From: Actinomycetes bacterium | GTDB taxonomy: Bacteria; Actinomycetota; Acidimicrobiia; Acidimicrobiales; SZUA-35 | NCBI GenBank assembly: GCA_024276425.1 | Contig: JAJRXF010000202.1 | Location: forward strand, 1 to 64,000 | Direction: 5' to 3' | Length of the DNA: 64,000 nucleotides | In this document: positions 26,884-35,817 of the stretch, piece after piece | Numbering within the stretch: position 1 is the first letter of the stretch | How the letters are laid out: each line of letters starts with the position of its first letter | The notes under the pieces: generated by a model | Told to the model about the DNA's origin: nothing | The model's database searches: none | The model's input: only the letters and a program-made list of their open reading frames with translations | Translations under genes and position numbers: made by a program

Positions 26884-28265
26884 GCCGGGAAGGTGGCCGC
26901 GAGCTCTGTCTTGGTTGGACTTTTTTGATTGGCTGCCTCGGCTGGGAGGAGGGCCTGGATCTTTTCCATGAGTTCGACAATGGCCTTGTCCATGTCGTCG
27001 CTTTGAGGATGGAAAGCTCTGCCGACTCGCACTCGAATGAGCGGAGGATCCGCCAGGTTCAGCAGGTATGGAAGTTTGCGATTTCGGGGCCAAGCCTTTT
27101 CGGTTCCCCACAACGCCATCGGAACCAATGGCTTTCCGGTCTCGATGGCAAGCCGCACAGCCCCATAGCGCCCCTCGAGCTTTGGTTCGAAAAACTTGAG
27201 ACCTCGTGGAATCGTTCCTTGAGGAAAAAGCGCTATCAACTCACCGGCTCGTAAGGCAGTTGAGGCCTGTTTGGTCGAGTCGCTGGCATCACCTTCTCGG
27301 TCGACCCGGATTGCGCCAAGGGAACGCACAATGGGTCCAACCACGGGGGCATCCGTAACCTGCTTCTTGGACAAGAAACGTGCCGGTCGACCGGCTTTGG
27401 CTGCGACGAAACTGACCACGAGCGGGTCGACATAGCTGCGATGGTTCGACGCCAAGATTGCGCCGCCCTCGGCCGGAATGTTGTCGATACCTTCCATATC
27501 GAACTTCATCCACGGGATGAATTCGGGGCGAACGAGCTGGTTCACCACATCCTGGGGCTCAACGCCCAGCAGCTTTGGCACCCCGGGTGGAGCATCAAAC
27601 CAGATTGTCTCCCAACCTCGCAATTTGGCATAGGCAAACATCCGCGGATCCGGGTTCACGGCCACAGGGTTGCCAACGGCGCAAAGCATGGGAATGTCAA
27701 AGAAGCTGTCCGAGTACGCAAAACTATTGTCCAGGTCCACTTGGTTGGCCTTGGCCCAAGCGGCAACTTCCCGAGCCTTGCCCCGGTTCCAGACAAATTC
27801 CCCATCAATGGTCCCGTCAAAGGTGCCATCATCCCCAATCCGGTATTGGGTGGCCAAGATGTCATCCAGGCCGAGGAGCTCAGCGAAAGGACGAACCAAA
27901 TCGATCGGGGTAGTGGTAGCCAGCACCACTGCCCGGCCCTTTGTCTTGTGGTCCTCTATCATTTCGCGGGCGAAGGGCTCGACGGCCGCGACAAGTTCCT
28001 CGGCGACCGACATGGCCGCGGCGCGGGTGGCCTTGACCGACCAGCCCTTGGCTGCCCTGGCTCCCTGTCGGGTGAGCGCCATCGAGGGCAAGGTCTCGCC
28101 AATCACATTGAAGACGCCAAAGATCAGACCCTCCCCCGGGATGGGCTTTTCTCGCACCAGCCCGTGCTCCCGTAGGCCCTGAGTTAGTATTGGACCGCTA
28201 GCCCCGCGCAGCAGGGTTCGATCAAGATCGAAGAATGCGGCCGCCCCGGTCATTGACGTAGACAT
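26880..28265 (-). CDS. HAD hydrolase-PlsC acyltransferase fusion
   Basis: A 461-aa two-domain protein. Residues ~8-215 form a HAD-IB phosphatase (D13-L-D15-R-T nucleophile motif, then AYSDSFFDIPML). Residues ~245-440 form an AGPAT/PlsC domain with N274-H-R-S-Y-V-D280 and a divergent FPQGTIPRG in place of the usual EGTRS. It resembles Mycobacterium tuberculosis Rv2483c. It should acylate lysophosphatidic acid for membrane or storage lipid synthesis; the HAD substrate is unknown. A 7-bp inverted repeat AGCGACT/AGTCGCT (28269-28292) lies just before the ATG. The rest of the upstream region holds the 6C-like RNA. Confidence 0.88.
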   Translation of the reverse strand: MSTSMTGAAAFFDLDRTLLRGASGPILTQGLREHGLVREKPIPGEGLIFGVFNVIGETLPSMALTRQGARAAKGWSVKATRAAAMSVAEELVAAVEPFAREMIEDHKTKGRAVVLATTTPIDLVRPFAELLGLDDILATQYRIGDDGTFDGTIDGEFVWNRGKAREVAAWAKANQVDLDNSFAYSDSFFDIPMLCAVGNPVAVNPDPRMFAYAKLRGWETIWFDAPPGVPKLLGVEPQDVVNQLVRPEFIPWMKFDMEGIDNIPAEGGAILASNHRSYVDPLVVSFVAAKAGRPARFLSKKQVTDAPVVGPIVRSLGAIRVDREGDASDSTKQASTALRAGELIALFPQGTIPRGLKFFEPKLEGRYGAVRLAIETGKPLVPMALWGTEKAWPRNRKLPYLLNLADPPLIRVRVGRAFHPQSDDMDKAIVELMEKIQALLPAEAANQKSPTKTELAATFPA

Positions 28266-28324
28266 GAAGCGACTCTATGCCAGTAGTCGCTCACTGCCCA
28301 TAGGCACAGCGACACTCCAATACT

Positions 28325-28455
28325 AAAACGAACGAGACCGACTGCCAGGCAGCCGGTCTCAAGGGCGAGCCGGCACGAGGGGGACCGACCAGTTCGCCTG
28401 GAAAGCGACTCCTACGAGGGGGACCGAGGAGCCACTGTCGTTATGCCACGACAGT
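28325..28455 (-). ncRNA. 6C-family small RNA candidate
   Basis: On the minus strand, two hairpins (28434-28408 and 28398-28364) present the same 13-nt loop CGGTCCCCCTCGT. This is the defining pattern of actinobacterial 6C RNAs: two stem-loops with at least six C in each loop. A 7-bp hairpin precedes them (28454-28435) and a terminator follows. The paired stems differ in sequence while the loops are identical, which supports selection for structure. 6C RNAs act by base-pairing of the C-rich loops with G-rich mRNA sites. The exact 5' end is not known. Confidence 0.75.
28334..28360 (-). terminator. Intrinsic terminator of the 6C-like RNA
   Basis: GAGACCG pairs with CGGTCTC, and CTGCC with GGCAG inside it. 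On the minus strand this is followed by TTCGTTTT (28332-28325). This is a good Rho-independent terminator placed directly after the second C-loop hairpin. Confidence 0.8.
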
Positions 28456-28470
28456 AGAAGATTCTTTATC

Positions 28471-28518
28471 ATCTGTCCACTAGCTTGGACAGATAGTTGC
28501 CATCTTCTTTATAGATGG
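28471..28518. promoter_or_regulatory. Two inverted repeats upstream of lysR and the ncRNA
   Basis: ATCTGTCC-N8-GGACAGAT (28471-28494) is a perfect 8-bp palindrome. CCATCT-N7-AGATGG (28500-28518) is a second one. They lie between the divergent lysR start and the 5' end of the 6C-like RNA, where a LysR operator and the ncRNA promoter would be expected. Confidence 0.5.
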
Positions 28519-28560
28519 GCATATCGCTCTCACCGTGCAGGTGTGCCATCATTGCGGTTG

Positions 28561-29496
28561 ATGGATCTGCGCCAACTCCAAGCCTTTCTCGCCGTGGTCG
28601 ATCACGGCGGCTTTACCGCCGCGGCCCGGGCCACCCATACCGTGCAGTCCAATATTTCCACCCATGTTGCCCGCTTGGAGCGAGAGCTGAATGCCACCCT
28701 GGTAGACCGGTCCTCCGGGAAACCAACGCCCGAAGGCGAAGCCGTTCTCGCTCGCGCCCGTCGAATTCAAAGCGAACTCGCCGCCCTCGAAGCCGATGTT
28801 TCCTCTCTCCAGGGTGCTCCACGCGGAACAGTGCGTCTTGGGATCATCGGGACTACTGCGCGCTGGATCACTCCCCTGCTTGTCAATCGCCTTCACGCCA
28901 TGGCGCCAGACATTCACCTCGTGGTCGCTGATGGAACAACCTCCTCCCAGACCCTCCGCATTCTGGAGGGCGACCTTGATCTTGGCCTAGTTAGTCTTCC
29001 TGTCAACGACGCCGAAATCCGAACCTCGGCACTTTTTGACGAGGATCATGTCGTTGTCGTTCCCGCCAGCCATCCATTGGCAACCCAGCCAGGCACCATC
29101 TCTCTAGCTGAACTGACCGAATACGAACTGCTCATGGCATCGCCTGGCACCGCCTTTCGACACGAGGTGGACGCCGCCTTCCGGGCCCAAGATTTACGGC
29201 CACGGGCTAAGTTTGAAGTTGATGGGCTTCGTCTACTTGCATCCTTGGCCTTCCAAGGATTTGGTGTTGCCATCGTGCCAGCAACCGCAGCACCCGGTTC
29301 CATCGGTGGCGAATGGGTGAGAATCGAGGTGGATGGCCTCGGACGTCGAACCGTTGGCCTGGCCACACGCCGCCGAGCAATGCTGTCCGTCGCCGCTCAG
29401 ACCACAGCAAATGTTGTGCAACACATCATCACCCATGAGGGCCCGGCCCTCATGGGGATCCATCTGCATACCGCTACGACATACCCAAGTCGTTGA
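28561..29496 (+). CDS. LysR-family transcription regulator
   Basis: A 311-aa LysR protein. The winged helix (MDLRQLQAFLAVVDHGGFTAAARATHTVQSNISTHVARLERELNATLVDR) is followed by a type 2 periplasmic-binding-like effector domain from about residue 90. The ATG at 28561 fits the family start; a GTG six codons upstream is possible. There is no clear SD. It lies 64 bp before an acyl-CoA carboxylase-like gene on the same strand and divergent from the 6C-like RNA. Its effector is unknown. Confidence 0.88.
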   Translation: MDLRQLQAFLAVVDHGGFTAAARATHTVQSNISTHVARLERELNATLVDRSSGKPTPEGEAVLARARRIQSELAALEADVSSLQGAPRGTVRLGIIGTTARWITPLLVNRLHAMAPDIHLVVADGTTSSQTLRILEGDLDLGLVSLPVNDAEIRTSALFDEDHVVVVPASHPLATQPGTISLAELTEYELLMASPGTAFRHEVDAAFRAQDLRPRAKFEVDGLRLLASLAFQGFGVAIVPATAAPGSIGGEWVRIEVDGLGRRTVGLATRRRAMLSVAAQTTANVVQHIITHEGPALMGIHLHTATTYPSR

Positions 29497-29560
29497 CGGG
29501 CAATCAAAGATCCCCTCACCGAAACGCCACAACCATCGATCTGGCGGCTACAACAGTGGT

Positions 29561-30907
29561 ATGACGACGACGGTCTCGCTTCGCTCCGAGACAAGCGACA
29601 ACGCCTCGGCAACGGTGACAGACCTTGAGGGCCGTCTGGTCATGCTGGTCGACGTTGGTGCAGGACCGAACCGAGGCGCACTCACCCCGAGCGATGCCGC
29701 CATCCTCGAGGAGGCCTTCCGCTCAGCACGCCAACAGCGCCTCCCTATTATTACGGTTTTGAGCACCAGCGGCGTTTCGGTCGGACATGGAATTGCCTCA
29801 GTCGCCGGTTGGGGCCGGGCGGCCAAGGAACTGGTTAAATGCTCCGGCGTCGTTCCAACCCTTTTCGCCGCTTGTGGACCGGTTTTGTCTGGGCCGGCCT
29901 TTCTCCTAGGGATTGCCGACGTCACCGTATTCACCAAAGACGCTTACGCCTTTGTCTCAGGACCACAGATGGTCCAATCCTTCACCGGGGTTCCCGTCAC
30001 GACACAAACCCTCGGCGGTGCCGACGCACACGCTCGCTCTAGCGGTTTGGCTTCACTCATCGTGGCAGACAGGCAAGCCGCCATCGAAGCCCTATCGGCT
30101 GTGCTATTCCATCTACCAGACCATGTGGATGCCTTCCCTCCTTTGATCGACACCGACGATCCGACCGATCGTCCGGCCATGGTCGCGGCCACTACCATCC
30201 CCGATCACGCCACCGGCAGCTATGACGTCAGAGCCATCATTACCGACATCGTTGATGACGGTGAGTTTCTCGAACTCCGGGCCATCTGGGCCCCCAACCT
30301 CGTCACCGGATTTGCCAGCATCGACGGACACTCTGTTGGGATTGTTGCCAACCAGTCTCAGGCTCTGGCCGGATCCATCGACATTCCCGCCGCCCAAAAA
30401 GGAGCCCGCTTTGTCGCCATGTGTGATGCCTTCGGGATTCCTCTCCTCACCTTGGTCGATACGTCCGGGTTCTTGCCCGGAAAGGATCTCGAATGGCGAG
30501 GCATGATTCGTCATGGCGCCCAACTCGCCTTTGCCTACTGCCGAGCCACCGTCCCTCGAGTTAGCTTGATTCTGCGAAAGTCCTACGGTGGTGCCTACAT
30601 CGTGATGGACAGCCGCTATATCGGAAACGACTTAATGTTGGCCTGGCCCTCGGCTGAAGTAGCGGTCATGGGGGCGAAAGGTGCGGTCGAAATACTGCAT
30701 CGATCCGCAACTCCGGAGGAACGCGAGCTCATCGAAGCAGAATACGAGGCCAAGCACCTCACCCCCTATCCAACCGCCGAGCGCGGCTCGATCTCCGCTG
30801 TTATCGAACCCCAGGACACCCGCAAAGAACTGGCCTCCGCCTTCAATCTGTTGGCGTCAAAACGCGAACGCTTGCGACCACGACGCCACGACAACAGCCC
30901 GCTTTAG
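29561..30907 (+). CDS. Acyl-CoA carboxylase beta-subunit-like carboxyltransferase
   Basis: A 448-aa crotonase-fold carboxyltransferase. The N-terminal half has GPVLSGPAFLLGIADVTVFTKDAYAFVSGPQMV. The C-terminal half has FLPGKDLEWRGMIRHGAQLAFAYCRATVPRVSLILRKSYGGAYIVMDS and AWPSAEVAVMGAKGAVEIL, which are hallmark AccD/PccB segments. It would transfer carboxyl from biotin to an acyl-CoA. It is shorter than typical PccB (about 520 aa) because the N-terminal region is reduced. No biotin carboxylase gene is nearby, so the partner lies elsewhere. The start at 29561 avoids overlap with lysR. Confidence 0.85.
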   Translation: MTTTVSLRSETSDNASATVTDLEGRLVMLVDVGAGPNRGALTPSDAAILEEAFRSARQQRLPIITVLSTSGVSVGHGIASVAGWGRAAKELVKCSGVVPTLFAACGPVLSGPAFLLGIADVTVFTKDAYAFVSGPQMVQSFTGVPVTTQTLGGADAHARSSGLASLIVADRQAAIEALSAVLFHLPDHVDAFPPLIDTDDPTDRPAMVAATTIPDHATGSYDVRAIITDIVDDGEFLELRAIWAPNLVTGFASIDGHSVGIVANQSQALAGSIDIPAAQKGARFVAMCDAFGIPLLTLVDTSGFLPGKDLEWRGMIRHGAQLAFAYCRATVPRVSLILRKSYGGAYIVMDSRYIGNDLMLAWPSAEVAVMGAKGAVEILHRSATPEERELIEAEYEAKHLTPYPTAERGSISAVIEPQDTRKELASAFNLLASKRERLRPRRHDNSPL

Positions 30908-31064
30908 TCTGGTCAGTATCGGCGCGTTCATGATGGAAGACAACAACTTGGTTCTGGATTCCACAGACTGTTGCAAGTCCGATAGATTTAGAAACACGGA
31001 TCCGCTTACACACAACGGCGTGTGAAGCCCATCCCATCCGCATCTTTATAGGAGTCACAGCGCC

Positions 31065-32348
31065 GTGAGCGATACCGCTAGGGAAACCGTCACCATTACC
31101 GACAACCGCACGGGAGAGAGTGTCGAAGTCCCGATTGAGAATGGTGGAGTAGACGCCAAGGCCTGGGGCAAACTCATGCCCGGTGTGTGGTTCAAGGATC
31201 CGGGGTTCAGTTTCACCGCCTCGACCGAATCCCAAATCACCGACCTCGACGGTCTGAACGGGATCCTCCGATACCGGGGCTACCCCATCGAGCAACTGGC
31301 AGAGAACTCCACGTTCCTTGAGGTTTGCTACCTCCTTTTGAATGGCGAACTCCCCAACCAAGCCCAGGCCGACGCCTGGATCCACGACGTAACCTTCCAT
31401 ACCTTCATTCACGAAAACATGCGTAAGCGCTTCATGGAGGGTTTTCATCACGATGCCCACCCCATGGGAATGCTGGTGTCCGCTATCGCTGCACTAAGCA
31501 CGTTCTACCCCGAAGCCAAGGAAATCGACGATCCAGAAAACCGATACAAGCAAATCAACCGGCTCATTTCCAAAACACCGACCCTGGCAGCCATGGCTTA
31601 TCGAGCCAGCATCGGTATGCCCTTCGTCTACCCCGATAACCAACTGAGCTACTCGGAAAACTTCCTCTCCATGATGTGGAAGATTGCCGAACCTCGCTAC
31701 GAACCCGACCCGATTCTGGCCAAGGCCTTGGACGTCTTGTTGATCCTGCACGCGGATCACGAACAAAACTGCTCCACCACGACCATGCGAGTTGTTGGAT
31801 CGTCCCACTCTGACCCCTTCAGTTCCGTGGCTGCGGCTACCGCCGCCCTCTATGGACCCCGTCATGGAGGAGCAAACGAACAGGTCATCCACATGCTGAA
31901 TGACATTGGCAGCTACGACAACATCCCCGCCTTTATCGACTCGGTTAAGGCTGGAGAAGGCCGTCTTATGGGCTTTGGCCACCGGGTCTACAAGGCCTAT
32001 GATCCTCGGGCTCGCATCGTGAAGGGTCACGCCGACAAGGTATTTGAGGTAACGGGTAAGAACCCACTCCTCGACATCGCCCTCAAACTTGAGGAGATCG
32101 CCCTGGAGGACGACTATTTCAAGAGTCGCAATCTCTATCCCAATGTCGATTTCTACACTGGACTTATCTACCAGGCCATGGAGTTTCCCATGGACATGTT
32201 CACCGTGCTGTTCACCATTGGGCGGATGCCGGGATGGCTCTCACACTGGCAGGAGTCGCTAGAGCAGGAGGCTCGTATCAGCCGACCCCGCCAGGTCTAC
32301 ACCGGTCTCGGAGCCCGAGACTATGTGCCCATGTCCGAACGCTCCTAG
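31065..32348 (+). CDS. gltA: Citrate synthase
   Basis: A 427-aa type II citrate synthase that condenses oxaloacetate and acetyl-CoA. Key segments: GILRYRGYPIEQLAE, LHADHEQNCSTTTMR (catalytic His), GPRHGGANEQV, MGFGHRVYKAYDPRA (catalytic His) and NVDFYTGLIYQAM (catalytic Asp). The GTG start is preceded by TAGGAG. The 157-bp upstream gap (30908-31064) holds no clear -35/-10, only a TTGCAA and a short GTGTG-type inverted repeat. It overlaps the stop of the convergent oxidoreductase gene by 4 bp. Confidence 0.96.
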   Translation: MSDTARETVTITDNRTGESVEVPIENGGVDAKAWGKLMPGVWFKDPGFSFTASTESQITDLDGLNGILRYRGYPIEQLAENSTFLEVCYLLLNGELPNQAQADAWIHDVTFHTFIHENMRKRFMEGFHHDAHPMGMLVSAIAALSTFYPEAKEIDDPENRYKQINRLISKTPTLAAMAYRASIGMPFVYPDNQLSYSENFLSMMWKIAEPRYEPDPILAKALDVLLILHADHEQNCSTTTMRVVGSSHSDPFSSVAAATAALYGPRHGGANEQVIHMLNDIGSYDNIPAFIDSVKAGEGRLMGFGHRVYKAYDPRARIVKGHADKVFEVTGKNPLLDIALKLEEIALEDDYFKSRNLYPNVDFYTGLIYQAMEFPMDMFTVLFTIGRMPGWLSHWQESLEQEARISRPRQVYTGLGARDYVPMSERS

Positions 32349-33334
32349 GAATCCGAATTCCTGAGATCGATCACAATCTTGCCAATATTGGCGTTGGACT
32401 GCATGTAGGCGTGGGCCTCAGCGATCTGGTCGAAGCCGTAGCGGGAATCAATGATTGGTCGGAGAGAACCATCAGAGAATCTTGGCAGAAGTTCGACTTT
32501 CACCCGTTGTGCCAACCGGATCTTTTCCTCAAGGGGTCGGGAGCGAAGCGTGGTGCCAATGATGGCCGCCCGCTTCATTAGGAGCAGGCCCAGGGGCAGA
32601 TCGACTCGACCTTCGCCCATCACTCCCACCTGAATGATTTTGCCGCCAACCCGCAATGCTTTGATGTTTCGTACGGTGTACTCGCCTCCGACGACATCAA
32701 GAACGACATCAACCCCGTTGCCTCCGGTTGCCTCGACAACGGCATCGGCGAAATCTTTTGCGGTGTAGTCCACGACAACATCGGCCCCAAGTTCCCGACA
32801 AGCCTGAACCTTGCCGGAGGATGTCGTAACAATGATCCGGGCACCAATAGCCTTGGCAATCTGGATGGCTGCTGTTCCAACTCCGGAGGCCCCAGCGTGG
32901 ACGAGGGCCCAGCGGCCGGAGGTCAAGCCACCCTGTACAACCAAGGCATCAAAGGCTGTCATGAAAACCTCCGGAATAGCTGCCGCGTCGGCAAAATTGA
33001 CTCCCTCAGGGATGCCAAGAACAGTCCGCTCGTGGGTCGAGAGCTTCTCGGCGTATGCCCCTCCACCAACGATGCCCATTACCTGGTCACCTCGCTCCCA
33101 AGAAGTGACCCGCGATCCCACCGACACGATGGTTCCCGCATACTCCATGCCCGGGATCTCATGCTCCATAGCTGGGCCGGGATAAAGGCCCATTCGCTGC
33201 AAGATATCTGCCCGATTCAATGCGGTGTGCGCAACCTGAACAACGACCTCTTCGGGCCCCGGAGTTGGATCCGGTACCTGTTCGATGGTTAGGACTTTGG
33301 GTTCTCCATACTCAGTTAGAACGACAGCTCGCAT
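32345..33334 (-). CDS. NAD(P)H:quinone oxidoreductase, zinc-free MDR family
   Basis: A 329-aa medium-chain reductase. The N-terminal GroES-like part (MRAVVLTEYGEPKVLTIEQVPDP, HTALNRADILQRMGLYPGP) is followed by a Rossmann fold with VHAGASGVGTAAIQIAKAIGARIIVTTSS. The zinc-binding Cys and His residues of alcohol dehydrogenases are absent. It resembles the PIG3/QOR group that reduces quinones or enoyl compounds with NADPH. It is divergent from the acyl-CoA dehydrogenase gene with 32 bp between starts. Confidence 0.9.
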   Translation of the reverse strand: MRAVVLTEYGEPKVLTIEQVPDPTPGPEEVVVQVAHTALNRADILQRMGLYPGPAMEHEIPGMEYAGTIVSVGSRVTSWERGDQVMGIVGGGAYAEKLSTHERTVLGIPEGVNFADAAAIPEVFMTAFDALVVQGGLTSGRWALVHAGASGVGTAAIQIAKAIGARIIVTTSSGKVQACRELGADVVVDYTAKDFADAVVEATGGNGVDVVLDVVGGEYTVRNIKALRVGGKIIQVGVMGEGRVDLPLGLLLMKRAAIIGTTLRSRPLEEKIRLAQRVKVELLPRFSDGSLRPIIDSRYGFDQIAEAHAYMQSNANIGKIVIDLRNSDS

Positions 33335-33366
33335 GCCACGGACCCTACCTACTACGTTGCCCCATC

Positions 33367-34503
33367 ATGGAGTTTCGTCTTACACCCGAGCTAGTCACCC
33401 TTTCCAATCAAGCCCGCTCCGTTGGGGAGGCAGCAGCATCCAAGCGGTCGTTTCGCGAGGATTCCTGGCTAGTGGGATCCGACCGCGAATTCTCCTTGAC
33501 CTTGGCCGAACGTGGCTGGATCGGGATGACCTGGCCAAGGGAAGTAGGTGGCGGGGGCCGGTCCGCCCTTGAGCGGTTCGTTGTGATTGAGGCACTTATC
33601 TCCGTTGGAGCTCCCGTCGCGGCCACGTGGTTTGCCGATCGACAAATCGGACCAACACTCCTCCAATTCGGAACCCCCCAACAACAACAACGTTGGTTGC
33701 CCGGAATCATTGCTGGAACCGATATGTGGTGCATCGGCATGTCTGAACCAGACGCTGGTAGTGACGTAGCCGCCATCCGAACCAAGGCCGTAGCGGATGG
33801 GGACGACTGGATTGTTTCTGGCGCCAAGGTCTGGACCAGTGGAGCAGCAGACGCTGACTGGATGTATCTCGTTTGCCGAACCGATCCAGCAGCTTCGCCC
33901 CATCGTGGGCTGAGCGAGTTTGTACTTGACATGACCACACCCGGTATCGAGGTGACACCAATCACCGATATGACAGGGAATCAACATTTCTGCCAAGTCA
34001 CTCTCGACCAGGTGCGTATACCTGGGTCAAATTTGTGTGGAGATCTCAACGCAAGTTTTCAACAGATCATGCGCCAAATGGAACACGAACGAGGAGGAAT
34101 CGACCGGCTGGTCTCTAACCGAAATTTGTTTGAGCACGCCCGGGATCGATTCGGCCGCAACCTCGATGGGCTCAGCATCCACCAGCGGCACCTTCTTCGT
34201 CAACGTCTCGCGAAGGCGGAATCGCTGTACACCATCGGCCGACACATGATTCTGGTCGAAGTTCTCGGTCAGTCTCCACCCGGTTGGTCAGCGATAACCA
34301 AGACGTTGGCCACCGAATTCGAGACCGAGGTTGCAAACCTGTGTGGTGATCTTTTCGGACCGTCAACCATGCTCTGGAATCGCACGAGTCGAAACATTTG
34401 TTACGCCCCCGGCTACACCATCATGGGAGGGACAACGCAAATTCTGCGCAACATTATCGGTGAACGGGTTCTCGGACTGGCCCGCGAGCCGCGACTCGTC
34501 TAA
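33367..34503 (+). CDS. Acyl-CoA dehydrogenase
   Basis: A 378-aa FAD-dependent dehydrogenase of the ACAD family. It has WIGMTWPREVGGGGRS near the N-terminus, the flavin-binding CIGMSEPDAGSDVAAIRTKAV and GAKVWTSGA, and the C-terminal TIMGGTTQILRNIIGERVLGL. Members oxidise acyl-CoA or related thioesters at the alpha-beta position. The catalytic base is not obvious from the sequence, so substrate class is open. The start MEFRLTPEL is chosen because upstream codons lie inside the divergent gene. Confidence 0.9.
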   Translation: MEFRLTPELVTLSNQARSVGEAAASKRSFREDSWLVGSDREFSLTLAERGWIGMTWPREVGGGGRSALERFVVIEALISVGAPVAATWFADRQIGPTLLQFGTPQQQQRWLPGIIAGTDMWCIGMSEPDAGSDVAAIRTKAVADGDDWIVSGAKVWTSGAADADWMYLVCRTDPAASPHRGLSEFVLDMTTPGIEVTPITDMTGNQHFCQVTLDQVRIPGSNLCGDLNASFQQIMRQMEHERGGIDRLVSNRNLFEHARDRFGRNLDGLSIHQRHLLRQRLAKAESLYTIGRHMILVEVLGQSPPGWSAITKTLATEFETEVANLCGDLFGPSTMLWNRTSRNICYAPGYTIMGGTTQILRNIIGERVLGLAREPRLV

Positions 34504-34516
34504 GACCGATTCGATG

Positions 34517-35746
34517 TCATCGACTCACCGATCGCACTAGACCAATGTTCACGCCTCGGCCGGTAACTCTGGCCGTGATGCGTTGAGCCACATCCTCCAG
34601 CGGAAGCACCTCGTCGGCTAGTCCCTGCTCAACCACGAACTTGGGCATTCCCCAGACCACACTCGTTGCTTCATCTTGGGCCAGAATTGGGACACCAATC
34701 TCGGCCAGTTTCTTGCAACCGTTCAGGCCATCGTGACCCATGCCAGTGAGAATGACAGCCAACTGTCTCGATCCAAAAACCCCCGCAGCAGACTTGAACA
34801 AAACATCAACTGCTGGCCGACAAGAGTTGACCGGTGGACTGTCGTTCAATTTGATCGTGATCCGCTCGGCCACCTTCTTGACAACAAGGTGCCGCCCACC
34901 CGGAGCCAGGTATACCGTACCCGCCTCGGCAATCTGACCGGTTTCGGCCTCAACGACGGTCATGGCCGAGACCGAATCGAGCCTCTTGGCCAACATGGTG
35001 GAGAACTCGGCTGGAATATGTTGGACAACAAACATGGGGACGGTAAGGGGCGACGTTATTCCAGCGAACACAGTCTCCAGGGCGGCAGGCCCACCGGTGG
35101 ACGATCCAATCACCACCGCCTTTGGAAGGAGCATGGAGGTTCGTGACCGTTCGGCCAGCCGCTGAACGGCACTCAGATTCTCTGACACCCCGCTTCTGCT
35201 CTCGCTGGCCGAGATGGGGCGAGGCGAACCTCGAGTGAGACTCGAAACATCACGGTCTCTACGCCGTTGGGCCGCTCGTTCCCTTGCCGATGGCGGAACT
35301 GATGTTGGTCGCGGGGTTCTTGTTACCCGCTGCTGACCCCTCGCACCAAGCACGAGGAGCCGTTCGACCAATTCCTTGCGAAGGTCGGTTTTGGGTGTCC
35401 GTGGATCTCCCGACGAGGTCGGCTTACAGACATAGTCTGCGGCTCCTCGCGCCAACGCCTCCAATGTCGCCGCAGAACCTTTCTGAGTGAGTGAACTCAC
35501 AATGATGACGGGAAGCGAACTCTTCTCCTTCCGCAGAACAGAGAGAACATCGAGCCCATTCATTAGTGGCATCTCAAGGTCCAACGTCATGACGTCTGGG
35601 CGCAGTTCTTTGACTCCTTTGAGGCCTTCTATTCCGTTGACCGCGGTGCCGACCAATGTCAAACCTGGTGTGTCCTTCACGATGTCGCCCACAACTCGCC
35701 GGACGACGGCTGAGTCATCAACGACGAGGACACGGATATCAGTCAC
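34517..35746 (-). CDS. cheB: Chemotaxis methylesterase CheB
   Basis: A 409-aa response regulator-methylesterase. The receiver domain has D10-D11, phospho-acceptor D56 (LDLEMP) and K109. A ~95-residue Arg/Ser-rich linker follows, longer than usual. The esterase domain has S216 (GSSTGGP), H243 (VQHIP) and an Asp in LTGMGHDG. It removes methyl groups from chemoreceptors for adaptation. AGGAGG precedes the GTG. It is an isolated che gene: no cheA, cheR or receptor is in this window, although the flagellar cluster is 17 kb away. Confidence 0.95.
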   Translation of the reverse strand: MTDIRVLVVDDSAVVRRVVGDIVKDTPGLTLVGTAVNGIEGLKGVKELRPDVMTLDLEMPLMNGLDVLSVLRKEKSSLPVIIVSSLTQKGSAATLEALARGAADYVCKPTSSGDPRTPKTDLRKELVERLLVLGARGQQRVTRTPRPTSVPPSARERAAQRRRDRDVSSLTRGSPRPISASESRSGVSENLSAVQRLAERSRTSMLLPKAVVIGSSTGGPAALETVFAGITSPLTVPMFVVQHIPAEFSTMLAKRLDSVSAMTVVEAETGQIAEAGTVYLAPGGRHLVVKKVAERITIKLNDSPPVNSCRPAVDVLFKSAAGVFGSRQLAVILTGMGHDGLNGCKKLAEIGVPILAQDEATSVVWGMPKFVVEQGLADEVLPLEDVAQRITARVTGRGVNIGLVRSVSR

Positions 35747-35817
35747 CGGTTTCCTCCTGTAGTCCTACGCCATCAAAGACTCGGCCCAAGATCGTCCGCC
35801 ATTAGCCAAAGGGTCTG

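Noticed and set aside
27441-28175. 244-aa reading opposite HAD-PlsC
   Set aside because: Antisense shadow; the minus strand carries complete HAD and PlsC motifs.
30843-31460. 205-aa reading across the gltA start on the minus strand
   Set aside because: Covers the gltA leader and N-terminus and has no recognisable domain.
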